From: Papaver somniferum
Taxonomy: Eukaryota; Streptophyta; Magnoliopsida; Ranunculales; Papaveraceae
Assembly (NCBI RefSeq): GCF_003573695.1
Contig: NC_039365.1
Location: forward strand, 84,423,089 to 84,487,088
Direction: 5' to 3'
Length of the DNA stretch: 64,000 nucleotides
Position 1 is the first letter of the stretch. Every line of letters starts with the position of its first letter. Under the pieces are notes generated by a model. The model was not told the origin of the DNA and ran no database searches. It saw nothing but the letters and a program-made list of their open reading frames with translations. Below are positions 14,984 through 26,127 of this stretch, in pieces. A program made the position numbers and the translations under genes.

Positions 14984-15159
14984 TCAATTTATACCCAGCC
15001 AAAGACTCTAGTTAAGGAGTATTTTATAGGGAAAATTAGGCTCAGGCCCAACCCATGGATAACCCATAATATGAGGCCCCTAGATAAAAGAGTTTTATTA
15101 GTAGGCCCTGAATTAAAAAATAAATTTAATAAAAGCGAAAAGACTAAATTAGCCTCAAG

Positions 15160-15200
15160 TATATAAGAGACGTCACCTACCTTTCTCTCGTTCAGACGTC
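15160..15200 (+). promoter_or_regulatory. TATA box and GACGTCA motifs of the ULP1-like gene
   Basis: TATATAAG at 15160-15167 is followed by GACGTCAC at about 15169 and a second GACGTCA near 15194, about 650 bp before the start codon. ACGT cores are bZIP-type sites. The other end of the element has a matching TGACGTCA near 25752 beside a TATA-like site facing inward. Confidence 0.5.
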
Positions 15201-15843
15201 ATTATTTCATTTCCAAGGAGAGAGAAAACAAATCTCACTCACCTGAAACAGAAAGAAATCTAGAAAAAAACCGAAAAAATCAAGAAATCTTCCTGAAATC
15301 TGTTCCAAAACAAAGATCGAGATCAAAAACTATTCATCATTTGCTAACCCCTAAATCAGAGAAACAGATCGAAAAAGTTTCAGATTCAAAAACCAAAAAA
15401 AATCAAAAGAAACAGTTTCAGATTCAGTTTCATTATTCGCCGTTGTTACTTTCCTGTTGATGAAATACTCCGACGATTAATCACTAGGTAAGTTTTGATT
15501 TGAAGCTGTTAGTTTTGATTCCTGTTGTTACTGATTCGTGGGTCGAAAATTTCTGAACTAGGGTTTGTAATAAGATTACAACAAACATAACTCATTCTGA
15601 CTGATAATTTTACAGATCGGAGAAGGAGAACAATCGTTTGTGCATAAAATCCATGAAATAACTGATTAAATAGAAACAAAGGTAAGTCATGGATGTGATA
15701 TAACTGATTGATTTAGTGGATTTCATTTCTGAGATGTTACTGTTTGAAAACCCTAGAAACTCTAAGTTGAATTGCAATCAACTAACTTGATTTTATTACT
15801 ACATCAACTGCAGATTCAGAATCAAATTTCTTTTGGAATAAAA

Positions 15844-18800
15844 ATGGTGAAAGGAAAAATGAATCCCCCTAGAAAAGATGATACAATTACAGGTACTAAG
15901 TTGTGAAAACTATTGTTGTCATGGTCTCATGTTTATTTCTCATATAACGCTTGTGAATATGTAATTACACAGAACAAGGACATGTGTAACTATAAGTTAC
16001 ACACTCAAAATGTAACCACTGACTGTGTTGTGGTTTGTATATTGATTGTGTAACTTATAGTTACACATACCAAGTGAGCCTGTCACCACTGACTTGCCTA
16101 GGGATGTGTAACTAGTAGTTGCACATAAAAAATTGGTTGTGTTTAGGATGTGTAACTTGTAGTTACACATAGAAAATTGGTTGTGTAAATTGAAGTTACT
16201 CATTAATATGCATGTGTAAGTTAAAGTTACACCTTGTAGAATGTCTAGAATTGAGTGTGTAACTTGTAGTTAAAATCTACTAACTGAAGAAATTTAAAAG
16301 TTTCTAATGTAAGTGATGCTTTTGAATGTATAACTACGCAAACAAGGGCCTGTGTAACTTTAAGTTACACATTTCAAAATCTCACCACTATGTTGTGGTT
16401 TGTATATTGAGTGTGTAACTTGTAGTTACACATACAAATGAGCCTTGCAGAAGTGGCTGTGTAACTTGTAGTTGCACATCTTAACTGTGAGTTACACATT
16501 CAAGATGTTACCAATGACTTGCAAAGTGGTTGTGTAACTATAAGATACACATTGAAAATCTAATCACTGACTTGCCAATTGACTGTGTAACCTTAAGTTA
16601 CACATGCATAATAACATAACCTTCATATGCATGTAAGTTAAGGTTACACAACACAGAATAGAATGATTCAGTTTGTGTACTTGGCAAATACACATAGTTT
16701 GTAACATGATTTTCATTTTGTAGTTAAAAACGAGTGTATTTGATAAGTACACAACATACTGACTCATGCTATTTTTGTGTGTGATGTGTACAGGAAACCT
16801 AAGGCAGTCGTTGAATGCAGTAAAGGATTTAGTAAAGGTGATAAAGCCTATAGGACTGACTGATAGGGCTCAAAGATATCTTAGGAGAGCTGCTTACGGA
16901 GAACTCGTAATGATGTATTACGATGACTATGATACAACTGTACCAACTACAACAAGACAGATAACTACCAACAAACACGGCGTCTTGAAGCTCTTGAACT
17001 GCTTTGACATGGATTGTGAGACACCATGTTCATTCAGGTTTGCTGATGATAAGATTATAGAGTCTACACCGGCAAAGCTGTCTGGTATATTTTGCATGCA
17101 GAGGATTGGAAGCAGAAAGGGTCAGAAGCTGTTAAAGTACTATTGTCCTAGTGATTTGACTGACAATGTTTTATACAGCAAATACTTCACCGATATCAAA
17201 TCTACAAAGCATCAGACGACGGTGACTAAGACAAACATTTTAGAGAAGATAAAACAACTTATGGCAAAAAGGAGAAAAAGTGGGAAAAGAAAGAAAGTTG
17301 ATGAAAAGGATCTAGTTTGCCTGATAGGTCTTTATCTTTGCTGTGTATTGTTTTTTGGCGACAAAAATGCCAATGGAGTGAACGCGAAATATCTTAGTAT
17401 AGTTGAAACTTATGATACGGTGCTCAAGGTGTCGTGGCCTGATTTAATACACGAGCACTTGTTTGAAGAGATTCATACTAATCTTAGTTGTTTGTCAAAT
17501 GTGAAGGCTTGTGTGCAATACCTACTGGTAAAAAGCTTGTGTGTAATTTCTATTCCAGCAGTTTTAGTGTTACGTGATGGATATTTTTGTTCAATCGACT
17601 AATTAAAATTTATATGTTGCAGTTATTGTTTGCTGAACACACGCCAGCAGGATTAATCCCGAAAGTTGAGAACCACGAGGAAGATATCCCGAGGGTTGGG
17701 AGATGGGATATATACCAGATTTCTGATTACATTTGGAAAACAGACATGACACAGTTTTCGGTAAGTGTTATATGTCAGTTGGTTTAGGTTTTGTAAATTT
17801 ATGGTAATGTAATTTAGATAAAACTTTGATGTAATCAAAATTGTCATGTGTAGCTATAAGTTACACATTTAAATGTGCTTGTGTAACCTTTAGTTACACA
17901 TATCCACTTTACATTAGATACATCTAATGTGCTTATGTAACTATAGGTTACACATATAAAATGTGCTTATGTAACTTTAAGTTACACATACAACCGAAAA
18001 AATGTATATTTAGAATGTTCATCTGTTAATTGCAGCCAACTCCTAGCTTTGTGGCTGAGTTTTCACAGCTTGAGAAGCAGCTGGGTATATCAACCGTGGT
18101 ACCCAGCAAGGACGACCTGCAAAGTTGGCTGAAAGCGCAAACTATTGAGAATAGCCATCTGAAAGAGCAACTGCAAGAAAAGCAAGCAATGCTTAAAGCA
18201 GTGTATGCAATTGCAAGAGAAGGGATATCAGAAGGGGACCTTTCAGGAACAGCGGAATTCAAGGTTCACAAATTTAGTTGCCAAATTATCCAAGCAATGG
18301 GTATTGATCCTTACAAAGTGACCCAGGAAGAGTTTATGCAACATGAAGATGATGTACATGGAGATGGAAGTACTGAGCAAGAGAAAGAGAAAGATGACGC
18401 GGAAACTTCCTTCAATGAAGAATGTAAGTAGTTGTTCATTTTTAATATGCTTCTTTAACTTGATGAGGTACCCAATTAGTTGACACTAAGGTCTTTGAAC
18501 CTTTTTAATTTCATATTTTACTTGTTCATTTTTAACTTGCTTGTTTAACTTGATTAGACTTAATAAATGTTGAGTAAACTGATCATATGGATGTGTAATC
18601 CCTAGTTACACATGCCACATGCATGTGTAACTTCTGGTTACACTAGTTAGATGCATGTGTAACTCCATGTTACACTAGGTATCCATGCCATATTCATGTG
18701 TAACATGAAGTTACACATATTAGTTATCCAAGCCAGTTGATTACACATGATATATTCTTCTTGAAATTTTATTAAAAAAATTTAACATCATCATCATCAT

Positions 18801-20929
18801 CCTAATTCTCGTTTCAATACTTGTGCAGTTCCATGTATGAGCCTTGCAGCTGGAAATACGCCAACAATTCTGCAAGCTCAAACTGCTGCAGAGGGGCACA
18901 AAAGACCACTCAGGACATATAGTTCGAGTATGAAGAGTGTGACAACTTGCAAGACTCCACCAAAGAAAAAGCCTGTCGCAAAGCAAAAGCCCACTCCTAC
19001 AAATAATGTTGATGAGGAGCAGAAGAAAGATGTTGAAGAGACACCTGTTACGGATGAGGCACAGAAGAAAGCTGCAGATGGTGGAGTTGTGGATGGGGCA
19101 GGTGATGATGTAGCTGCAAAAGTCAATGAGGATACACCTGGAACTTTTGATGACAGTTCTGCTTCAACACAGTTTGAGGACTCCATGGTGATAACTGCTA
19201 CAACACCGCAAACACAGCCTGACAATGCTCAGACCTACAGTTTGGTCCAACTAGGAGCTAACCCTGATGATATGACGAATGTTGAAGTGAGTGAAATGAT
19301 AGATGAGATCGTCAGCAACATTAACAAAACTGAACATGGACCCGCAGTGACGGAGAATGCAGAACCTACCTCAACTGGTAACCACTCTTCCGTTCTATGT
19401 TTTGTTTGTAATGGAAGTGTAACTTCAAGTTACACATTGTAAAAGGCATGTGTAGCTTGAGGTTACATACAATACATTATTATTTTGGCTTGTGTAACTT
19501 TAAGTTACATACATGTGCTAATTTTACTGAGATTCTGCCTATATTTGTTTGTGCAGCTACAACGCAGGAAAACGTTTTTAGCCTTGGATTAGAAAAAACT
19601 CCAAAACCTGCAGGAGAGTTACTAAAGGAAGCTGCAAATACAATAAGAGAAAGGCAACCATCATTAATACAACAACGTGTGCTGAGGAATAGAAAAATCC
19701 CAACACAAGATCTGAAACAATATCAAAGAAATTCAAAGAGGATTAAGAAGAAAGCTAATGAAGAAGAAATGGCCGCAGTTCCAGAAGTAGAAGAAGATAG
19801 AATGGCTGAGGTTGCTGAAGAAGATGATGGAACAATGAGAAACGATGTGAAAGGTTCAGAAGTTATCGAAAGGCTGGAAGGCGAGAAAAAGAATAAAGTG
19901 CTTGAATATTTCAATACTCATCCGAAAACGTAAGTAGCTTGACTCCAAGTAGGCTTGATTCTGTTATTGATTTGTATTTTACTACTTGATTCTGTTATCT
20001 TGATTGATAATAGTTTACTTCTTTGTAATGCAGAGACATTGCTTGGATAGAATGCGACGAAGATGGTAACCAGATGTTTGATATATCTGGAGAACTAATG
20101 CTACAGCTTACAAAGAAAGAATCCTATTTGGAGTCAGAATTCATCGACTTCTACATTAGCAGATTGAAGACAAAGATGAACTCTAACAGCAAGTATGACA
20201 AAGCGATATTCCTGTCGCCAAAAGCATACGTAAGTACTTCAATATATTTAAAATCTTATTGCATTTATAATGTGTAGTATATGTGGTAAGATTATGATAA
20301 CATACTCAAGATTTTTTTTCCAGTGTAAAACCCAAGGCCCTGTGTGTAACTTCTGTTTACATAATCACTTGTTCATTTGTAACTTTTGATTAAAAATGTG
20401 AGTTTGACATTCCAAATGGTTTTTGCAGATCTCTTACTTGAAGGATTACGAAGAATTCAAGAAATTTTGGATTCCGAAGCTTGCGAAGGAGTATGTCAAG
20501 TACAAGAACGATGCAGTCAGACTTTTCGCCCCAATGTGCAACAACAACACACACTACACACTGCTGGAGTATGACTTGAGGAGCTCTAATCCTTGGTCCT
20601 ACATGAACTCGTCAAACGTTAAGGAACTCAAGGGTGAACACCTTCTTCAAGCCAAGAAATATGCATTTGCAATTACTACAGAACTCAGACTACGCTGTCC
20701 TTTTGCTCTTGGGATGAATGAAAATGCCAAGAATCTCAATGCGCCCCCACAAGGTACAATTCCTGACTGTCTTCCATGTGTATGCAATTACATGAAGATC
20801 AGGATGAAGAATAAACCACTTGACAAAAAATTAACCTCAACTATGATGCTATGGTGGACTGACAAGCTGAACCGCATGAGAGGAAGCATGCTATACAAGA
20901 TTCTTTCGGATCCATCTAGAGATGTGTAA
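15844..20929 (+). CDS. Transposon-borne protein with C-terminal Ulp1 (C48) protease-like domain
   Basis: Accessory gene of the MULE. Eight exons: 15844-15892, 16794-17527, 17623-17760, 18036-18423, 18829-19377, 19557-19929, 20034-20229, 20429-20929. Joined they give an open frame of 975 residues. Residues about 80-290 resemble the DUF1985/PMD type of transposon domain (LIGLYLCCVLFFG at 193, then SWPDLIHEHLFEEI at 230), with a basic stretch KRRKSGKRKK at 175-184. Residues about 315-370 look coiled-coil. Residues 437-740 are low-complexity and charged. The C-terminal 166 residues match Ulp1 SUMO proteases: catalytic-type His851 in THYTLLEYDL, Asp858, Gln917 and Cys923 in PDCLPCVC. The usual Gly after the DC pair is Leu here, so activity is uncertain. 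It is convergent with the transposase, with a 728-bp spacer. Its introns are packed with the element's palindrome. Relatives are the ULP genes of Kaonashi and VANDAL MULEs. Confidence 0.85.
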
Positions 20930-21657
20930 AGCAGTCATTAGGATTAGAAAAAATTCTATACTCGCAAATATGTTGTTAGCCACAAACAGATGTTAGACTT
21001 GGAAAATATGTTGTTAGAAACTTTTAAATTTCGTCAGTTAGTAGATTTTAGCAGTTCTTAGTTTTGCAAAATATTTTTGGGTTGAAATTCTTTGAATTAA
21101 ATTTTTTTATCTTGTTAGAACTACTACTGCTGTGTGTACAGGTTTCAGAAAGTATGCAACAGGTTAAGTAACTACACATCTTAATTTGATGCAGAAAGTG
21201 TAACCTGAGTTTACATATACATTTATCATGTGTAAGCTAATGTTACACATCCATATATTTGAGTGTAAACTGAAGTTACACAAGCCATTGATCGGATTGT
21301 CCAATAAATCAAAATAAAGTTACACCAGCATTTATCATGTGTAAGCTAATGTTACACATGCAATCACAGCAGTGTAACTTCCGGTTACATATCCATATAT
21401 TTGAGTGTAAACAAAAGTTACAGAAAGCATTTGACCACTGATCAGACGTATACAATAAATCAAAAATAGAATAAAACGCATTTCAACTGTGAACTGACAA
21501 AATCTGAATGAATCATCCTTACACATAATCAACGTTGAAGAAAAATAAAAGCGTTTGGTCCATGAAAACCAACATGAAGAAAATTAAAAAAACAAATAAT
21601 CAAAGATAAATAACAATCAAATCATTAGTTGCAGAAATGAATTTTGTTAGGCTCAAG
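20930..21657. other. Spacer between the two convergent MULE genes
   Basis: Tail-to-tail region with the 3' UTRs of the Ulp1-type gene and the transposase. It contains about seven copies of the palindrome between 21190 and 21440 and no open frame of note. Confidence 0.7.
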
Positions 21658-24470
21658 CTAGTGGGGTGTGAACTTCCGAGGATTCCTGCAACCTGCCTTG
21701 TTGTGACCTGTTTCCTTGCAGTTGCTGCAATGAACTTTCCTCTTCACCTTCTTCTCGTGTTTACTTATAATCCTTTTCCCTGGTGGTCTACCTGGATGCT
21801 TCTTCACGGTAGGTGGGTTGACGGTGTCGTCTGGATGATATTCAACAGGCCTGTTGTAGTTGGGAATCGGTTGGATGGCATGCATATAAGTCTTCCTAAA
21901 ATAGTCGCTTGTAAAATACGGTGAAATGAAATCAATAGCCTCACGTTTAATCTTGCGTATGGCTGCAAGAGCATGAGCACAAGGAAAACCATATACGCGC
22001 CACCTGGAAGAAAACAAAAAACAAATCAAAAATCAGTTAGTTGCACATACAAATCATAAAACACTCAAAATTAGCTAGCTACAGGTGCATGTACAGGATG
22101 TGTATCTTTAAGTTACACATATAAAATAAATTTGTAACTATTATTAACACATGCATATATCTAATGTAAAGTGGATATACACATTCTTAAACAAAAGAAC
22201 ATACAAAGAGAAGAAAAAAGCATAAGAAACCAAACCTTTGACAGGTGCAAGTCTCGTGTTCGAGGTCCACCATGTGAGACCTTTCACTAATAACTTCAAA
22301 CACGGTAGGGCTAGCAACCAATACTTCCCAAGCCAAACCTTCATCTTGAAGAGCCACAAGCTTTTCTTCATACTCAGGGGTTAATGGAGTCATCATATTA
22401 GCACCAATTTCACGACGCTCCGCCATCAAACACATTATTTTCCTCCTAATCTGAAAAGGAGAAAAAAACTCATCAATGCATAAAGTGACAAAACATGAAA
22501 TAAAAAGACAACAAAACACACACACACACTCAATTAACCTGATCAAGAAGAGCAGATGCAGGCATCTTCTTGTGAACCAGAACCCAGCTATTGACTGATT
22601 CTGCTAGAGTACTAGATGTTCGTCCATACCGACAACCTTTGAAATAGGCATTCGCATATGCTTCAGGTGGGATTGTCTCGATGTAATCAGCCACCCAATC
22701 GCAGTTCAAATCTCTAATCTTCTGTATGGCTTTCGCATGGTTTTCAGGTGAGAGTGCGTATGTCGCCTCTCGGAAATGGTCCATCACAAGTGAGTACCTA
22801 GGATCTGTTGCAGTGATGGGTATATTCTTCGTCAAATGATAGTAGCAGAAGCTGTGGAACCCATCTGGATAAACAAGTGGAACACCTTGCAAGAGTCCTT
22901 CATGGCGATCCGAAAGGAAGGTGATTGGCCTCCCATCACCAACAACTTCTTTCAAATTCCTTAAAAACCACTCCCAGTTGTCGATCGTCTCAGAATCGAC
23001 TAGTGCAAAAGCAAGGGGGAAAAATCCTACAAAAAAATTGTGCAGAATCGAAAGAATAATAAGTTTCACACATGCTAAAACAAATATTTAACTTAAGGTT
23101 ACAGATGCTATTTTCTTAGTTACACACTGAGTAAAGTAATGTGTAACTGAGAGTTACACATGTGTAACTGTTAGTTATTTGTCAACTGAAGTTGTTCATA
23201 AAAAAAAAAACACATAGAAAAAACATACCTTTACCACCATTGATCCCAGTAGCTGCCATCAAGCAACCTTTGAATGTACCAGTCAGGAAAGTAGTATCCA
23301 AGTATACCATTGGACGACAAAACCGGTACCCTTTGATGCATGCAGCAAATGCGATGAAAATCCGCTGGAACTGTTTATTTTCACGTTCAAACTTTATCAC
23401 ACTACCAGGGTTGGTTTCCCTTATAGCATCAATATACCATACCAAGTGCGAGTAGGACTTGACATCGTCGCCATAAATCGTATCATAAACCTTTTCCCTA
23501 GCATTATATGCCTGGTAGTACTCCATGTTGATCCCATAGTTGGTCTGGAAATCAGCAGCAATTTGCTTGGGCTTCTTGTGAGGATTTTTGCGAACTTCTT
23601 CCTCAATCAAACTAGACGAGAAGCTGGTGGAGTAAGTTTGGTTCAAGTTGCGTCCACCAGCACCACAAATGTGCTCAGGGTTATAAGACCTGACCTGAAG
23701 AGATTCATACAAAATATAAACAATTCAACCAAAACACAATATGGTGCCAAAAACATCATGTGTAAACCAAAGTTACACATACTGTAACAAAACATAACAT
23801 ATGCTAAGCATTAGATGACAGAACACGGAAAACCTACCTGAAACATTTCATTCCTTTCATCGATAGAAGCTGCATGGAATTTCCAGCCGCATTTTTCATC
23901 TGCACACTTAGCCGTGAACCTAGAACGCTCATTGTGAGTTACAATCATTTGGAAACCAGTGCGAAGACGATACTTGGTAAAAGCAACCCTGACTTGCTTA
24001 ACTCCTTCAACAAACACATGGCCAATATCACCAAGAACCTTGGGCCAACCATCCGATAACAAAGGTTTCGCTGGCTTACTTTTATCTTCCAAATACATTG
24101 CAACAGTAAGATTGTTTGTGGACGAAGACGAACTACTAGACCCATTAGAAATAGAAGAATCTGCCCTAGAGCTAGAGGAAGAGGCCACACGAGGAACATT
24201 TTGCAAGAAAATATCAACACTGGTCTTCTGTTTACTATTTGTGATAGATATAAGAGCTTGCAAAGAAAAATCACAGTCAAGCGGAAAATCTTTCCCACTT
24301 TCTCGAAAGAAGAAAGTAATACCAAGTGGAGTATACTGCTTCCATTCCTTGCAAACTTGTTCCTTAAACTCATCAAGTTTGATATCAGTATTAACACGCA
24401 GGGTAATGAAATCAGAAAAGTAGCGAACAACAGCAATGCAACTAACAGCAGCGCAACTAACAACAGCCAT
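21658..24470 (-). CDS. MURA-type Mutator transposase (intact frame)
   Basis: Catalyses cut-and-paste movement of the MULE. Five exons: 23838-24470, 23229-23694, 22539-23026, 22236-22450, 21658-22003, giving 715 residues with no stop or frameshift. In order: an N-terminal PB1-like region (about 20-80); a serine-rich linker; a MuDR-type DNA-binding zinc finger with Cys189, Cys194, His219, Cys221; the MULE transposase domain with the first catalytic-type Asp344 in VYLDTTFLTGTFKG and the second Asp406 in FLSDRHEGL; a SWIM zinc finger (Cys597, Cys599, Cys609, His611 in CTCQRWRVYGFPCAHA); and a CCHC zinc knuckle (Cys693, Cys696, His701, Cys706). All hallmarks of an autonomous MULE are present. I did not assign the third acidic residue with certainty. 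Introns carry the element's palindromes. Confidence 0.92.
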
Positions 24471-25680
24471 GACAACCTGAAAATATCAAATACACAATAA
24501 GAATATCAAAATTTGAAAACGAACGCAATTCACTCGGGGGCGTTGCCCCCTCGTGAGAAGTATATTCTATGCGGCAAGCTAAATATAAGTAAAAGATACA
24601 GATGATACAATTGTTTACAAATAAAACATGTTACAGGACATATATATGTAACTTCAACTTACACATTCTTCAAATACAACAGGATATATATGTGTAAACT
24701 AAAATTACACATGTTGTAACTAAAAAAACATCTGCATCTTCCTCACACATGCTTAAAAATACAAAGAGGATATATATGTGTAAAATAAATTTACACATGC
24801 TGCAACTAAAAAACATCTGCATCTTCTTTAAGCATGCTTAAAATACAACATGATATATATGTGTAACCTCAAGTTACACATACTGTAACAAAAAAAACAG
24901 CATGTATACAAATCAATTTGAAGTTGTTTTTTTGAAACAAAATTGTTTCTTCATACTTCTCTCAGTATCAACAAAAAGTAAAACAACAAATTAACAGATC
25001 GCACATGAAAGAACAACAAAATAATTCAAAAAAAAAATTGAAAACAGATCTGAAATCAAAAACAACATAAAATTCTTACCTAGATTTGTTGTTTTCTTTC
25101 TTCTGAAACAATGTTTATTTTGTTCCTCTTCTCAGTATCAAACAAACATGTGTAAGCATCAACAAAAACATGTGTAAGTATCAAAAGTGACAAAAATAGA
25201 TCGAAACGGTAAAATCAAAATCAATTGAATTTGAAAACTAAATCGAAATCACAATTCGTACCTATTTTGATTTATGTATTCCCAACTGTCTTCTTCCTCT
25301 TCTCAGACTCAACAAATTCGAAACAGAACAAAAATCGTAATCAGTAGAAGATCGAGATTCAAAAAATCGATGACAAAACTAGTGAATCAAGCAACAGAAA
25401 AGCTAAAAATGAACAAACCTATTTGTTGTTCATCAATGCAGCTTCACTATCTCGTCAGATCTGAAAAACAGACGAATACACCTCAACGAATTGAGAGAAA
25501 ATTCGTTTTCTTCTTCTTCTCGTTTATGTTGTTCTTCTTCTCGTTTTCTTCCTATCAAATTAACGAAAATCAGTATGAAACTATCAAAATTCACGAATTC
25601 GTCTGAAGAAAAATCTCCAATTCTGTTTCTGAACGAGAGCGGAGAGAAGAAAGAGCTGAATCTGATTTGGTTTTCAGTTT
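24471..25680 (-). other. 5' leader of the MURA gene with palindromes
   Basis: Region between the transposase start and its probable promoter. It contains palindrome copies at 24640-24885 and half-copies near 25150, plus a perfect GGGGGC/GCCCCC hairpin at 24536-24550. GT/AG signals suggest a leader intron. Plus-strand open frames at 25274-25718 show no family resemblance and are not called. Confidence 0.5.
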
Positions 25681-25685
25681 CTGGT

Positions 25686-25768
25686 AGGTATAAAACGTCT
25701 ATAAATAGGGAAGGTTAATTTCGGTATTTTTACTTTTATTAAAAATCCTGATGACGTCAGCAATCCGG
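25686..25768 (-). promoter_or_regulatory. Probable promoter of the MURA gene
   Basis: On the minus strand a TATTTATAG TATA-like sequence at about 25700-25708 follows a TGACGTCA palindrome at about 25752-25759. This mirrors the TATA plus GACGTCA pair at the left end of the element. Confidence 0.4.
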
Positions 25769-25960
25769 GAAAATTGAAAACCAGGCCCCAAAAAAAATAT
25801 TTCTGGGCCTAGAAATATCAAAAACGGAAAGTGTGGAGTTGAGGGTGTAAGATCCATTTTGTGGGGCTTGTATATGGTTGAACCCATATAGTAGGGGGTT
25901 CTAGTATTTTTCACTATTTTATATGATGTTGAAGTTACATAAATGCCCTTCTGGTAAAAC

Positions 25961-25975
25961 TGTATAAAAACCAAA
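25961..25975 (+). promoter_or_regulatory. TATA-like box of the PMD gene
   Basis: TGTATAAAAACC lies about 160 bp upstream of the PMD gene's ATG, just outside the right edge of the nested MULE. Confidence 0.4.
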
Positions 25976-26127
25976 TCAGAAAAAATTCTACTCATTTCAA
26001 CTTCTTCTTCCAGTTTCATATTATCTTCCGATTGTGGAAGAAAAAAAAATTTCCCTCGTTCTTGTGTTCAACGGAAACATCGTCGCGAATCGTAAAATCA
26101 AAACATCGTCGATTCGTTTATAAAACA

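Larger units (their letters stand above)
15983..25175. repeat. Dispersed palindrome family of the MULE, arms TGTGTAACT / AGTTACACA
   Basis: Roughly 40-45 copies of a 20-24-bp inverted repeat: arms (A)TGTGTAACT and AGTTACACA(T) around 2-6 variable bases. Clusters lie at 15983-16650, 17847-17990, 18592-18745, 19415-19510, 20340-20400, 21195-21440, 22098-22185, 23085-23180, 23757-23780, 24640-24885 and about 25145-25175. Every copy I found is in an intron, a UTR or the spacer of the two MULE genes, and none is in an exon. Copies are similar but not identical, and spacing is irregular (about 25-60 bp inside clusters). I found none in the outer hAT/PMD sequence or in the flanking host genes. Confidence 0.9.
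15029..25914. mobile_element. Mutator-like element (ULP1-MULE), 10.9 kb, apparently autonomous
   Basis: Flanked by a perfect 9-bp duplication TATTTTATA at 15020-15028 and 25915-25923, the size typical of Mutator transposition. The ends are only weakly inverted: GGGAAAATTAGG on the left and, reversed, GTGAAAAATACTAG on the right, like the poorly conserved or absent TIRs of Kaonashi and VANDAL MULEs. Two convergent genes fill it: a Ulp1-domain gene on plus (15844-20929) and a MURA transposase on minus (21658-24470). TATA-like and GACGTCA motifs lie near each end. Both coding frames appear open, so the insertion looks recent and possibly active. It sits inside the hAT element and is therefore younger than it. 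Confidence 0.9.

Noticed and set aside
15983..16680. The palindrome cluster as a CRISPR array
   Set aside because: The sequence is a plant nuclear gene intron, the repeats are imperfect, spacing is irregular and the spacers are not uniform in length.
21658..24470. Transposase as a domesticated FAR1/MUSTANG-type host gene
   Set aside because: It lies inside an element with a perfect 9-bp target duplication and a partner transposon gene, so it is a transposon gene.
25274..25718. Plus-strand open frames near the right end of the MULE
   Set aside because: Low-complexity translation lying antisense to the transposase leader; no family resemblance.
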